Shown: piece after piece, positions 53,274 to 62,678 of the stretch
Numbering within the stretch: the stretch's first letter is position 1
How the letters are laid out: every line of letters begins with the position of its first letter
Assembly: GCA_019113165.1 (NCBI GenBank)
Contig: DXHV01000073.1
Location: forward strand, 1 to 64,000
Reading direction: 5' to 3'
DNA length: 64,000 nucleotides
Source: Candidatus Desulfovibrio intestinipullorum
GTDB taxonomy: Bacteria > Desulfobacterota > Desulfovibrionia > Desulfovibrionales > Desulfovibrionaceae
Program-made: the position numbers and the translations under genes
The notes under the pieces: model-generated
Told to the model about the DNA's origin: nothing
Databases searched by the model: none
The model's input: the letters and a program-made list of their open reading frames with translations, nothing else

Positions 53274-55262
53274 TTAGTCAGGGATGATCTGGTAGTAGGC
53301 CTTCTTGAAGACCTTGGTTTCGCCGGTTGCGGGGTCGAAACGGGAGTTCACGAAGCACTTCCACTTGGAGTCGTCGAGACCCATGTGGTCGGCGCGATAG
53401 TAGAAGCCGGGGTAACGGGTTTCTTCACGGAAGGCAATGTGCTGCATGTGCAGACGCACTGTCCACAGGCGGTGATAGTTTTCCCAGCAACGGAGCAGTT
53501 CGTGCAGGTCGCGGGCAGCCAGCTTCTTGGAGTCTTCTTCCAGCATGCCGAGCAGGAAGAAGCCGGTATCCAGAAGAGCCTTGGAGGTCATGTAGTAGGT
53601 GCTCACGCCGCCGCCGTATTCGTCGGTGCACTTGATGAGGCGCATCATGAAGTTGCGGGGGGAGATGTAGTTGGGGTTGACCACAGGATCAGTGGAGGCG
53701 TCCTTGTTTTCCACGTAGGTGTAGTAAGGAGCGTACACTTCCTTCTTCAGTTCTTCAGCGCTCACAGCCAGTTCGGGCTTGAAGTCCTTGTGGTCGCGCA
53801 CGTAACGCACGGCGGCCTTGGCAGCGATACGGCCTTCAGCATGGGAGCCGGAGGAGAACTTGTGGCCGGAAGCACCCACGCCGTCAGCGCAGGTGAACAG
53901 GCCGTCGACGGTGGTCATACGGTTGTAGACCTTACCGTTGGCAGAGCGGACCTTGTATTCTTCGGGGACCCATTCTTCGTCAGGACCGGAAGTCCAGATA
54001 CCGCAGCAGCCGGAGTGGGAGCCGAGCAGGTAAGGCTCGGTGGGCATAATTTCGGAACCGCGATCCTCGGGAGCGGTGTTGGTGGCAGCCCACAGGTTGG
54101 CCTGACCAACGCACATGTCGAGGAAGTCTTCCCAAGCTTCGCTTTCGAGGTCCTTCTGTTCTTCTTCGTTCAGGGTGGCGAAGGTGTTCAGAAGAGCGGT
54201 CTTGGTGTCCATGTAGATGGGGCCCTGACCGTTGCGCATTTCGTTCAGCATCATGTGGTTGCGCAGGCAGGTGGGCACAACCTTGCCGGTGGCGTAGCCG
54301 CGCTTCTGGTAAGGAACGAGCATGTCCTTACGGGTCACGCAGTAGTCTTCGCCCTTGGCGTTGGTGGCTTTGGCCTTGAAGAGCAGGAACCAGGCACCCA
54401 CGGGGCCGTAACCGTCCTTGAAGCGGGCGGGCACGAAGCGGTTTTCCATCATGGTCATTTCTGCACCGACCTGGGCGCAGAGGGTGTAGGTGGAACCGGC
54501 ATTCCACACAGGATACCAGGCGCGGCCCATACCTTCACCGGTGGAACGCGGACGGTAGATGTTCACGGCGCCGCCGCAGCAGACGATCATGGCGTTGGTG
54601 CGGAAGATGTGAACCATGTTTTCACGAGTGGAGAAGCCCACGGCACCGGCGATGCGGTTGGGGGTGTTCTTGTCGAGAAGCAGTTTCACGACGAACACGC
54701 GCTCGAGCAGGCGTTCTTCACCAAGGACGTTCTTGGCAGCTTCGGCAACGATGCACTTGTAGGATTCACCGTTGATCATGATCTGCCAGCGGCCGGAACG
54801 GACAGGAGCGTCACCCTTGCGGATGGACTTGCCCTGGGCCTTGGCCTGGGCGCCGTTCAGGTTGTGACCGTCTTCGGCTTTGACCCAGATGGGGAGGCCC
54901 CAGTCTTCGAACAGCTTGACGGAGTCGTCAACGTGACGGCCGCAGTCGAAGATAAGGTCTTCACGGACGATGCCCATAAGGTCGGTGCGGACCATGCGGA
55001 CGTAGTCGTCAGCGCTGTTGTTTTCCAGGAAGGTGTTGATAGCGGAGAGGCCCTGGGCCACGGCGCCGGAACGTTCCAGGGAGGCTTTGTCGACAACCAG
55101 GGTCTTCAGGCCCAGCTCGTCGCCCCAGCGGACAGCTTCCACTGCGGCACCGGTGGCACCCATGCCGCCACCGACGATCAGAAGGTCAACATCATGTTCT
55201 TTGATTTGAGGATCGGAAATAGCCACACCACGGGGCGCTTCCTTAACAGGGATCATAGGCAT
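53274..55262 (-). CDS. aprA: Adenylylsulfate (APS) reductase subunit alpha
   Basis: 662 aa, the usual length. FAD-binding catalytic subunit that reduces APS to sulfite and AMP in the dissimilatory pathway. The N-terminal FAD motif is DLLIVGGGMGATGAAVEAVRWG, the second flavin region includes VDKASLERSGAVAQGLSAIN. Conserved blocks are SHSGCCGIWTSGPDEEW, ADGVGASGHKFSSGSHAEGRIAA and YFYRADHMGLDDS-like (FYYRADHMGLDDSKW). Codon choice is strongly biased, as expected for an abundant protein. AAGGAG precedes the ATG. aprB is 55 bases upstream. Confidence 0.98.
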   Translation of the reverse strand: MPMIPVKEAPRGVAISDPQIKEHDVDLLIVGGGMGATGAAVEAVRWGDELGLKTLVVDKASLERSGAVAQGLSAINTFLENNSADDYVRMVRTDLMGIVREDLIFDCGRHVDDSVKLFEDWGLPIWVKAEDGHNLNGAQAKAQGKSIRKGDAPVRSGRWQIMINGESYKCIVAEAAKNVLGEERLLERVFVVKLLLDKNTPNRIAGAVGFSTRENMVHIFRTNAMIVCCGGAVNIYRPRSTGEGMGRAWYPVWNAGSTYTLCAQVGAEMTMMENRFVPARFKDGYGPVGAWFLLFKAKATNAKGEDYCVTRKDMLVPYQKRGYATGKVVPTCLRNHMMLNEMRNGQGPIYMDTKTALLNTFATLNEEEQKDLESEAWEDFLDMCVGQANLWAATNTAPEDRGSEIMPTEPYLLGSHSGCCGIWTSGPDEEWVPEEYKVRSANGKVYNRMTTVDGLFTCADGVGASGHKFSSGSHAEGRIAAKAAVRYVRDHKDFKPELAVSAEELKKEVYAPYYTYVENKDASTDPVVNPNYISPRNFMMRLIKCTDEYGGGVSTYYMTSKALLDTGFFLLGMLEEDSKKLAARDLHELLRCWENYHRLWTVRLHMQHIAFREETRYPGFYYRADHMGLDDSKWKCFVNSRFDPATGETKVFKKAYYQIIPD

Positions 55263-55317
55263 AGTAGCAACTCCTTAAAGTTGATGAAGAAAACTGAAGA
55301 ATTTTGAATAGCTGCAG

Positions 55318-55791
55318 TTAGAAGGTGAGGGACTTGTCAGCCTCGCTCACTTCGAACTTCTTCATCAGAACTTCCTTGGGCGTGGCAAGTTCCTTCTCTG
55401 TATAGAGAAGTTCATCGTCCAGGCTGCCCTTATCGGTCCAGTCCTTGAAAGGATCGATGGAGCCTTCGGGAGTTGTACGGATCGGGAACTTGAAGCGTTT
55501 CACGTTGCCGTTACGGAAATTGACGGTCCACATGATGGAGTCGGCAGAACGCATGGGGATACATGTGCCGCCCATGGGAGCGAAGTCTGCGTAGGGACGA
55601 GCAGAGATGGCGCCCTGGGGGCAGATTTTCACACAGGAATAGCATTCCCAGCAGGCATCAGGTTCCTGATTGTAAGCCTTCATGGCATCAGGATCCAAGA
55701 TCATCAGATCGTTGGGGCAGATGTACATACAGGCTGTCTTTTCGCCGCCCTTGCAGCCGTCACATTTCGACGGATCAACATATGTAGGCAT
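55318..55791 (-). CDS. aprB: Adenylylsulfate (APS) reductase subunit beta
   Basis: 157 aa. Ferredoxin-like electron-transfer subunit with two [4Fe-4S] clusters. The cysteines are in CDGCKGGEKTACMYICP and CWECYSCVKICP, the expected asymmetric spacing. The C-terminal part (about residues 90-157) wraps AprA in known structures. It passes electrons from Qmo to the AprA flavin. ATG 55791 has GGAGG six bases upstream. First gene of the apr-qmo locus. Confidence 0.97.
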   Translation of the reverse strand: MPTYVDPSKCDGCKGGEKTACMYICPNDLMILDPDAMKAYNQEPDACWECYSCVKICPQGAISARPYADFAPMGGTCIPMRSADSIMWTVNFRNGNVKRFKFPIRTTPEGSIDPFKDWTDKGSLDDELLYTEKELATPKEVLMKKFEVSEADKSLTF

Positions 55792-55832
55792 ACGTTCCTC
55801 CAGGTAAATGGGGTGTGGAATTGGGATTTGCT

Positions 55833-55862
55833 CGGAGTCTGTCCGAGAAAGGACAAACTCCG
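55833..55862 (-). promoter_or_regulatory. Stable hairpin in the aprB leader
   Basis: 12-bp stem CGGAGTTTGTCC / GGACAGACTCCG (one G-U pair, 6-nt loop), between promoter and aprB. No T-tract follows, so it is more likely to stabilise the mRNA than to terminate. Confidence 0.55.
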
Positions 55863-55878
55863 TCGTGGTCTTGAGAAA

Positions 55879-55907
55879 TCTGTAACAAGCTCGGCCAACC
55901 TAGTCAA
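55879..55907 (-). promoter_or_regulatory. Probable sigma-70 promoter of aprBA-qmoABCD
   Basis: TTGACT (-35, 55907-55902), a 17-base spacer and TACAGA (-10, 55884-55879) on minus, 88 bases before the aprB ATG. The best promoter match in the window and correctly placed for a strong operon. Confidence 0.6.
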
Positions 55908-56966
55908 GCCCCTCCGAATAATTTTGCTCGTTACTCTTAGACATCTTATATGCAATCATTTAAAATTTATGATTATTTATCTCAAATGAGGGGCTGCAAA
56001 AACTTTTTTCATCTCTTATGTAACTCAATTTTTGCAGGGAAAAATTGTGCACAAGCCCTTGTCAGGCCTGCATTTGAGAGGGCTTGCGCTATTTCTAAAA
56101 CCAGTATATGATATAAAATTGTCCGCTTTATTTTGCGGTTCCCTGCTCCTGACAGGCCTTTTCCTGCAGAACGCCCTCAGGTCAGACAAAAGCCTGCCAG
56201 GGGGATCTGCCCGGATCCTTCCTGATCCTTCCGGATCCTGCCCCCGGGAGGGACAGGCCCTGAAGAACACCAGTCGTCCTGCCTGCTCCCAGGCTTCCCC
56301 GGAACCCTAGCTGCCCCATGTTGCAGGAGGGTCACCTGGCAGGGTGCCTTGTGTTACAAGACGCGCGCTGCCACAGGGCTACGGAGGCTGTCACAGCAGG
56401 CCGCACATGCGCAGGCATTTCGTGTTCTGGCCAGCGCTCTCCGGGCCCAAGCGTACCCTGCACATAATATGCTTTCCCCGGCATGACAACAGATGCCGTG
56501 CAGGTTGCTCTCCCTATGTCCTGGAAACAGAGATACTGGAGCCAGTTTTCGGGAAAAAACGTCCCCTGCACCTCTTGCGCCCTTGCTTCAGGTGGCGTAT
56601 GTGTGCACACTCTCCACGACATGGCAACGATACGCTTTTGTTGTGAAAGTGCCCTTCTCCCAGGCCGGCACCCGCCAAGGCCAATGTTTCGTCCCCCATC
56701 TCTGCGGGACCGAGACGCCCTGAGCGACAGCCGCAATGTCCGCCTGCAGCAGGAAAAGCCTGTTCCTGTCGTCCTGCAGATGCAGCGCCCATGGGCCCCG
56801 GGCGCATCACTTTTACAGGGATCATGTCCAGCCGCGGAAGAAGGCCTCAGAAAGCCGAACAGCGTAGTCTCACCCTGACTTCGACATGCACGAAGCCGGG
56901 AGCAGCTTGCCCACCTCTAGCCTCCCGGAACGATACGGGAACAAACAAACACATATGGTAGTATCA
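55908..56966. other. 1.06-kb intergenic region upstream of aprB and the chorismate-mutase fusion
   Basis: No supported gene. The left 130 bases (apr upstream) are AT-rich with TTTTTGCAG/CTGCAAAAA repeats on both sides (about 55992-56000 and 56031-56039). The middle has GGATCC/CCGGATCC clusters near 56205-56240. Several short ORFs on both strands have no motif or family-like codon pattern. A promoter for the plus-strand gene must lie in the right part but is not recognisable. Confidence 0.4.
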
Positions 56967-58646
56967 ATGAGCGACGAAACTTCGGAAAGACCCCGCCGTC
57001 CCCTCAGGGAAACCGTCTGCGATATTGACAGGGAAATTCTCAAGCTCGTTCTTCAACGGCACAACCTTGTTGCCCGCATGGCTTCGGCCAGGGGCAGACT
57101 CTCTCCGCAGGAAGAACGCTATCTGCGGGAATCCTGGGAAAGCCAGGTTGCCAAGGTCAGTGCAGACCCCAACCTTTCCACACGTTTCTTCACCCTGCTG
57201 CAGGAAGTCGAATTTCTTCCCAAACCCAGCGAAGAAGCGCCCCAGAAGCGGACTGCCTTCGGACTTGCTCCGATTCAAAAACCCGTTCATGTCCAGCTCG
57301 AAGCACCGAAGGATCAGGAACAGACACAGCTGTGGGCCGCTCTTGCCGCCACCACAGGCCAGCCGCTGCGCATTACCCAGGTTCTGATGAACGATGCCGT
57401 CTCCGACTGCGTGCGCATGTTCAACCAGTTCGGCTGCGCCCTGCACCGCGATGACGGAGACGTCCTGTCCGCCTCGGCCAGCACGCCTGCCGCAACGCCG
57501 GACAAGATCCTCCATGTCGGCGATTCTGCCTTCAACTTCTATCTTGCCGTGGCCCTGTATCTCGGCAGACCCAGTCACGCCAAATTTTCCGGTGGCCCGT
57601 CCCTGAAGCTTGCGGACTTCTCCGCCCTGCGCCACTTCCTGCCCAGCCTGGGCGCCCGCCTCATTTCCCTTGTGCCCAGAAATGACGGCCTGCCCGTCCG
57701 CATAGAAAGCTCCGGCCTGCTCCCTGATGTCATCACCCTGACGCCGGATCTGCCCCTGGACTTTGTCACCTGCCTCATTGCCGCAGCCCCCTTCTATCAG
57801 AAGGAACTGACCATGGACTGCGAAGCCCTGATCGGTGACGAGGCAGAAGAACGGATCAGCAGCACCCTCGACCTGCTCGCCCAGGCAGGCCTTTCCTGCA
57901 CAAGGGAGGGCATGCGCCTGCACTTCGTGCCCGGCACAGTCGAACTGCCCGCCCAGCCGGCCCTAGGTATGGATCTGTGTGCAAGTACGGTGCTGCTTGC
58001 CCTGGCCGCAGTGAACGCCGGTGAAGTCACCCTGACCGGTCTCTGGCCGCAGACGCCTGCCGCAGCTGCTGTTGCCGATCTCCTTGCCCAGCTTGGCCTC
58101 GAGCTGCAGGCGGACGATGGCACTGTCAGCCTGAAGGCCGATCCTTCCTTCCAGATGAACGGTGCACAGCTCACCGTGCCGGCCGCACTGCCCGCAGAGC
58201 TTGCCCCCCTGCCCTTTGCCTTTGCCTGCATCCAGGCACTCAAGTACGGACAGGCCAGCCTTCCTGCCGGAACCAGCACGGATCCCGATGTGGTCAGCCA
58301 GTACGGCAGCTTTGCCAGAGCCTGCGGCCTCGATCTTACCGATGAGGGCCTGCGTCCCTGGGGCGGCGATGAACCGGCCGGCACTCCGGCCTGGACTGCG
58401 CCTTCACCCATGTGGGCCTGTGCTCTGGCCCTCGCAGCCTGTGCCCGTCCTGCCTCCAGGGGCTTCTTCCTGAACAATCCCGGCATTCTGACCGGGCTCT
58501 ATCCGGCCTTCTGGCCCCTGTACAACGCGCTTCCCGAACCGGGCCTGCGCCGCGTCCAGCAGGCGACCCTGCCCGTCAGGGAACGCCGTCGCATCATCAC
58601 CAAGTCCGTGGCCCAGCTGACCCCCCGTCCCGAGGACGAAGACTAG
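56967..58646 (+). CDS. Chorismate mutase fused to a degenerate EPSP-synthase-like domain
   Basis: About 559 aa. The N-terminal 80 residues resemble AroQ-class chorismate mutase (LRETVCDIDREILKLVLQRHNLVARMA). The rest has the EPSP synthase/inside-out alpha-beta barrel pattern (VGDSAFNFYLAVALYLG; VTLTPDLPLDFVTCLIAAAPFYQ; LALAAVNAGEVTLTG). Catalytic EPSP motifs are absent: no PGSKS-type start, no GNAGTxxR loop, and PAGTSTDPDVVSQYG where RxKE(S/T)xR should stand. Desulfovibrio have such AroA-like genes in aro clusters. The start is uncertain: no good Shine-Dalgarno at ATG 56967, with ATG 56955 also possible. Aromatic synthesis is inferred from the mutase half. Confidence 0.7.
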   Translation: MSDETSERPRRPLRETVCDIDREILKLVLQRHNLVARMASARGRLSPQEERYLRESWESQVAKVSADPNLSTRFFTLLQEVEFLPKPSEEAPQKRTAFGLAPIQKPVHVQLEAPKDQEQTQLWAALAATTGQPLRITQVLMNDAVSDCVRMFNQFGCALHRDDGDVLSASASTPAATPDKILHVGDSAFNFYLAVALYLGRPSHAKFSGGPSLKLADFSALRHFLPSLGARLISLVPRNDGLPVRIESSGLLPDVITLTPDLPLDFVTCLIAAAPFYQKELTMDCEALIGDEAEERISSTLDLLAQAGLSCTREGMRLHFVPGTVELPAQPALGMDLCASTVLLALAAVNAGEVTLTGLWPQTPAAAAVADLLAQLGLELQADDGTVSLKADPSFQMNGAQLTVPAALPAELAPLPFAFACIQALKYGQASLPAGTSTDPDVVSQYGSFARACGLDLTDEGLRPWGGDEPAGTPAWTAPSPMWACALALAACARPASRGFFLNNPGILTGLYPAFWPLYNALPEPGLRRVQQATLPVRERRRIITKSVAQLTPRPEDED

Positions 58647-58667
58647 GATCCTGCCACGCACAGAGTA

Positions 58668-58714
58668 CAGATCAAAAAAACGGTGGAGTTCTGCTCCACC
58701 GTTTTTTTGATCTG
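58668..58714. terminator. Very strong bidirectional terminator
   Basis: A 21-bp perfect stem CAGATCAAAAAAACGGTGGAG / CTCCACCGTTTTTTTGATCTG with a 5-nt loop. The A7/T7 tracts are in the stem, so it works on both strands, for the mutase fusion (plus) and the lipoprotein (minus). Confidence 0.93.
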
Positions 58715-58771
58715 TTCAGTTCAGGCCGGCCAGACCGTCAGCCCCGACCGGATGACAAGGGGAAAGACCGA

Positions 58772-59215
58772 CTACTCATCAAGTGTCAGAGTGTAGTCGC
58801 TGATGGCCAGAGGTGTGGTCGATTCCCTGCTCATGGCATAGACCGTGAAGCGGAAGGTGCGATCGCTGCTCATGCCGCCAGAGACGCAGGGTGCACGATA
58901 GGTATTGAGCAGGCCGCCCTCGGGAATGACGTCGGCACCATCGGAGTTCAGGCCGCCGTAGCCCCAGCGTCCGCCGCCGAGGTAGCGTTCCGGCGAGGTG
59001 CCCACCACGGAAACGCGCACATCATAGTAGACTGTTCCCCTGGGCGGATTGTACACGAGGATTTCCGGAGAAATGCGCGAACAACGATGCACGTCCGAGA
59101 AGTTGACCTCTATGTGCATGCCCTCCTGGACCGGTGCTTCTTTCCAGCTGCAGCCTGCAAGACACATCATACTGAGAAGCACGCAGCTCAGGATGCGGCA
59201 ACAAAGACGGGCCAT
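58772..59215 (-). CDS. Small lipoprotein of unknown function
   Basis: 147 aa. Signal peptide with a lipobox (MMCLAGC, Cys at about residue 22). The mature part looks beta-rich and lacks any motif I recognise (VTVYYDVRVSVVG-type strands: TVYYDVRVSVVG, FRFTVYAMSR). It ends with DYTLTLDE. ATG 59215 has AAGGAGG five bases upstream; the ORF to 59392 is too long and lacks a signal peptide. Likely outer-membrane or periplasmic face of the inner membrane. Confidence 0.72.
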   Translation of the reverse strand: MARLCCRILSCVLLSMMCLAGCSWKEAPVQEGMHIEVNFSDVHRCSRISPEILVYNPPRGTVYYDVRVSVVGTSPERYLGGGRWGYGGLNSDGADVIPEGGLLNTYRAPCVSGGMSSDRTFRFTVYAMSRESTTPLAISDYTLTLDE

Positions 59216-60153
59216 GGGGAACCTCCTTACAATAGGAAACTTTTTTGGGATACGATAGCGCAAAGGTATGCCGTTGACAAGGGGCATACTACAACATCTC
59301 TGCTCTGCAAAAGCCACATTTTTTGCAAAATTTTTTTCAACATCTTTGTTACAAAATTGCTGTTCCCGGCTACGTCCGTTCTTTTCCAACACTGTACCTG
59401 CCTGAAAGACAGGAAGAATGCATGTTCTCCGTCTCCTTCTGTCCTTTGTGGGGTCTGTTCCTCCTTTGTTCTGCAGAGAGCACTCTCTGTTCCTGCATCT
59501 TCCGGCAGACCGCAGCCTGCCAGATCCTGCTTTCGGTCCTTTTCCCGAACACGAGTTGCAAAAATACAGTAAACCTGGCTCTGCAGCCGGGCAAGGAACA
59601 GCCAGCCCCTATCTTCAGTCCCTTGCCCTGTGCGTCCCGTGGGGAACGGCAGAGGACTGGCCCTGCCCTGACGGCATGGGATGCCTGATATTCTGACGGC
59701 AGATCTTGCAGTTCTGCCTGCAAAAGTTTAGTGAGCATATATATGATCTGCGTCATCACTCCCGAATCCTGAACAGATCCCGAACAGATCATGGACAGAA
59801 GCGGGACAGGCTTTTCCTCTCTCATTGCATACCGTTAGCTGAGACGCTGCGAACAAGTCACCCAGTGATGCGCACACCTTGCAGGACGTGCCGACAATGC
59901 GCCCTGCAGCCCGGCACATAAGCCTGGACAAATCGTCCGTGTGCCTGTCCTGCAGGTCTGCCAGGCTGCATCCAGACCGCCGAGTCTCCTTATCCCGGAG
60001 CCTCTTCCCCTGTCCATTTTCGTGGACCTGATGCGATCATGTCCCCTTTGCCAGCGTCAGCAACGGCTCCTGCCACACTTTTGGGAGAATATCATGGAGG
60101 CCGCGCTTTCTCCCCCGCATGCCGGTTCTTATGCGCGGAAACGACGAAAGATT
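59216..60153. other. Intergenic region before the aminotransferase gene
   Basis: About 0.9 kb with no supported gene. It has T-rich patches (TTTTTTGCAAAATTTTTTTC near 59315-59340). The ORFs on both strands have no Shine-Dalgarno and no motif. A possible alternative aminotransferase start (ATG 60093, GGGAG upstream) is inside its right end. Confidence 0.4.
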
Positions 60154-61344
60154 ATGCAACTGCTCTCACAGACAGTCCAAGGCTATGTGGCCAACTCTTC
60201 CATGATTCGCCGCATGTTCGAAGCCGGAATAGAACTCAAGAAACAGTACGGTCCCGAAAACGTCTATGACTTCTCCCTGGGCAATCCCGACCTGCCTGCT
60301 CCCAGGGAAGTGGTTGACGGACTCAGGGCATTTGCCGCCACCTGCGATCAGCCCTTTGCCTTTGGCTACACCCCCAATGCCGGTGCTCCCTGGGCCAGGG
60401 AAGCCCTGGCCCGCTGGCTGTCCGCCGATCAGGGTGTGGAGCTCTCCGCCAATGACGTGCTGCTCAGCGCCGGTGCTGCCAGCGCCCTCAATGCCGTCCT
60501 CAAGGCCATCATCAATCCCGGCGAGGAAGTCCTGACCTTTGCCCCCTACTTTGTGGAATACGGGTTCTACGTGGCCAACCACGGCGGTACCCTCTCCACG
60601 GTGCCGAGCAAGGCCGAGACCTTTGCCCCCGATGTGCAGGCCCTTGAAGCGCGCATGACCGAGAAGACCAGAGCCGTGCTCATCAATTCGCCGCACAATC
60701 CCACCGGTGCCATCTACACAAGGGAAGAGCTGCAGGAACTTGTCGCCCTGCTGGAACGCAAGACACAGGAATACAACCATCCCGTCTGGCTCATCTCCGA
60801 CGAACCCTACCGCTTCCTGGCCTACGACGGCGCCGAGGTGCCCTCTGTCCTGCCCCTCTACCCCTATGCCATCTGCGTGAGTTCCTTCTCCAAGAACCTC
60901 TCCCTGCCCGGCGAACGCATAGGCTATGCCGTGCTCTCCCCGAAGCTCGAGAACAGGGAGGAACTCATGGCGGCCCTGACCATCACCAACCGCATCCTGG
61001 GCTATGTCAACGCGCCCATCGTCGGCCAGCACATCATGGCTGCCGCCCTTGGTGCCAGCGTGGATGTGGACATCTACACCAGGCGCCGCAATGCCATGGC
61101 CGAAGTGCTCAGCGAGGCTGGCTACGAGTTCAACATGCCGCGTGGCAGCTTCTACTTCTTCCCCAAGGCTCCCGGCCAGGACGACAAGGCCTTCATCGAG
61201 GTGCTGACCAAGGAACGCGTGCTGGGCGTGCCCGGTTCGGGCTTCGGCTGCCCGGGCTACTTCAGGCTGGCCTTCTGCGTGGACGAGTCGGTCATCCGCC
61301 GCTCCCTTGACGGCTTTGCCGCTGCCAGACGCAAGTTTGCCTAA
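60154..61344 (+). CDS. Class I/II PLP-dependent aminotransferase
   Basis: 396 aa. Fold type I aspartate-aminotransferase family. The PLP lysine is in SSFSKNLSLPGERIGY, the PLP-binding NPTG block is INSPHNPTGAIY, the SDEPY motif is LISDEPYRFLAY, and the phosphate-binding Arg is in SLPGERIGY. The N-terminus LLSQTVQGYVANSSMIRRMFEAG is typical for deltaproteobacterial homologues annotated as aspartate or aromatic aminotransferase. Nearby aro genes make an aromatic/aspartate role possible. Start at 60154 by family; 60093 has a better Shine-Dalgarno and would add 20 basic residues. Confidence 0.87.
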   Translation: MQLLSQTVQGYVANSSMIRRMFEAGIELKKQYGPENVYDFSLGNPDLPAPREVVDGLRAFAATCDQPFAFGYTPNAGAPWAREALARWLSADQGVELSANDVLLSAGAASALNAVLKAIINPGEEVLTFAPYFVEYGFYVANHGGTLSTVPSKAETFAPDVQALEARMTEKTRAVLINSPHNPTGAIYTREELQELVALLERKTQEYNHPVWLISDEPYRFLAYDGAEVPSVLPLYPYAICVSSFSKNLSLPGERIGYAVLSPKLENREELMAALTITNRILGYVNAPIVGQHIMAAALGASVDVDIYTRRRNAMAEVLSEAGYEFNMPRGSFYFFPKAPGQDDKAFIEVLTKERVLGVPGSGFGCPGYFRLAFCVDESVIRRSLDGFAAARRKFA

Positions 61345-61377
61345 GCCTGCCTGACGGCCCCCTTGCCTGAGTTTCTG

Positions 61378-61415
61378 CCGGACCAGCTCCTTCTCTGGTC
61401 CGGCCTTTTTGTTTT
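61378..61415 (+). terminator. Intrinsic terminator of the aminotransferase gene
   Basis: 9-bp stem CCGGACCAG / CTGGTCCGG with an 8-nt loop, then CCTTTTTGTTTT; it abuts the converging aroQ stop. Confidence 0.88.
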
Positions 61416-61940
61416 CTAGCCCGCAAAGGGATCGGGAATCATGCCCGGCAGGGGCCCTGTGCAGGCCTCTTCAGCCCGACGCTGTCTCTGTGCGCGCTCC
61501 TGCACCATCTGATCAAGGGCCATGAGCCCCAGCAGGTAGCTGTTCACGCCGAAACCGGCAATGGACCCGCAACAGGCCGGAGCAATGACGGAATGACGCC
61601 GGAACTCCTCCCTGGCGCCCACGTGGGACATGTGCACCTCCACCACGGGCACGGACAGAATGTTGAGGGCATCCAGCAGGCCATAGCTGTAGTGTGTCCA
61701 GGCGCCAGCATTGATGACCACACCCCGTGTGCCGTCATCAAGGGCCCTGTGTATGCGCTCCACCATGGCTCCTTCCAGATTGCTCTGGAAGAAGTCCAGG
61801 CGGACGCCCATCTGGCCGGCCACATTGAGGAGCGCGCTGTTGATGTCCTCCAGGGTGGCTGTTCCGTAAATCCGTGCGTCACGGCGGCCGAACATGTTCA
61901 GATTGATCCCGTGCAGGATAAGATAGTCGTGATTGGGCAT
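61416..61940 (-). CDS. aroQ: Type II 3-dehydroquinate dehydratase
   Basis: 174 aa; the family is usually about 145-150, the extra is a C-terminal tail (AQRQRRAEEACTGPLPG). It dehydrates 3-dehydroquinate to 3-dehydroshikimate. Active-site blocks: LHGINLNMFGRRDARIYGT (loop Arg and catalytic Tyr), INAGAWTHYSYGLLDAL (Asn, His), and EVHMSHVGAREEFRRHS (catalytic His). ATG 61940 has GGGGAAG upstream. Together with the chorismate mutase fusion it points to aromatic amino-acid synthesis. Confidence 0.93.
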   Translation of the reverse strand: MPNHDYLILHGINLNMFGRRDARIYGTATLEDINSALLNVAGQMGVRLDFFQSNLEGAMVERIHRALDDGTRGVVINAGAWTHYSYGLLDALNILSVPVVEVHMSHVGAREEFRRHSVIAPACCGSIAGFGVNSYLLGLMALDQMVQERAQRQRRAEEACTGPLPGMIPDPFAG

Positions 61941-62678
61941 GAGGCTTCCCCGTTATTTGATGATCAGGCGGACGACCGGACAGATGATCCGGTGCATGAT
62001 CAGACTGGAACTGTTGAAGGTTGGGGGACGGATCCGGAACAGGATCCGGAACGTTCGTGCAGGACAATGCGTGCAGGGAGGAAGAATGGACGAGATCCCT
62101 GCCAGCAGGGAGCATAAATCCGGCCTCAAAAAAACAAAAGGCCTGTCGGCCCCGGCCTGTTTCACCGGGACATCGGGACGGCTGGCCTGTCCGCCCCTGC
62201 AGACAGGTAGTCACCATTGTCACAAAAAAAAGTGCCTCTTCCCCGAAACCGATCGTCTTCGATCGCTGTATCGGCAAGCATATGGCCGATTTGACGCCGG
62301 CAGGCACAGGAGCGGAAACTTGTGGAACAAATCCGGTTTCAGACCCCCTTTCCCTGTAAAGTCAATTATTTTCAACATCTTGCCCGTTTCAGACAAGGCA
62401 TCGGAAAAGGATTGAGTACTAGCCTTTTTTGCCAGAAACAGGTAGTATGTAACACAATGTCCTCTTCTTCACAGGCTGCCGTCAAACCCCTCCCTGTTGA
62501 GGGGTGTTGTCTGGTGATGCACTCTGCGGGATCACGGCAACAATGGATAGTTGTTCCCCTGCTTCTACAGACTTTCCTACTTGTACCGCTCCTGTATAAA
62601 GAAGCACGGCATGTGAGAAACATGTTCTCATCGGAATAGTCTTCCGTGATCGCCAACGGGTTTCTCTGAGGAGTCCCT
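61941..62678. other. 0.74-kb region upstream of hdrC
   Basis: No supported gene. It holds a 12-bp tandem repeat GGATCCGGAACA/GGATCCGGAACG (62030-62053) and, near hdrC, a palindrome TGAGAA-ACATG-TTCTCA at 62614-62630 just downstream of TATAAA (62595-62600). These could be promoter and operator for hdrCB. ORF 62322-62639 has no motif. Confidence 0.4.
62614..62630. promoter_or_regulatory. Palindrome TGAGAA-N5-TTCTCA before hdrC
   Basis: 6-bp arms with a 5-base spacer, 49 bases before the hdrC ATG and downstream of a possible -10 element (TATAAA). A regulator site is plausible; regulator unknown. Confidence 0.35.

Noticed and set aside
53130-55307. 725-aa plus-strand ORF opposite aprA
   Set aside because: Shadow created by the strong codon bias of aprA.
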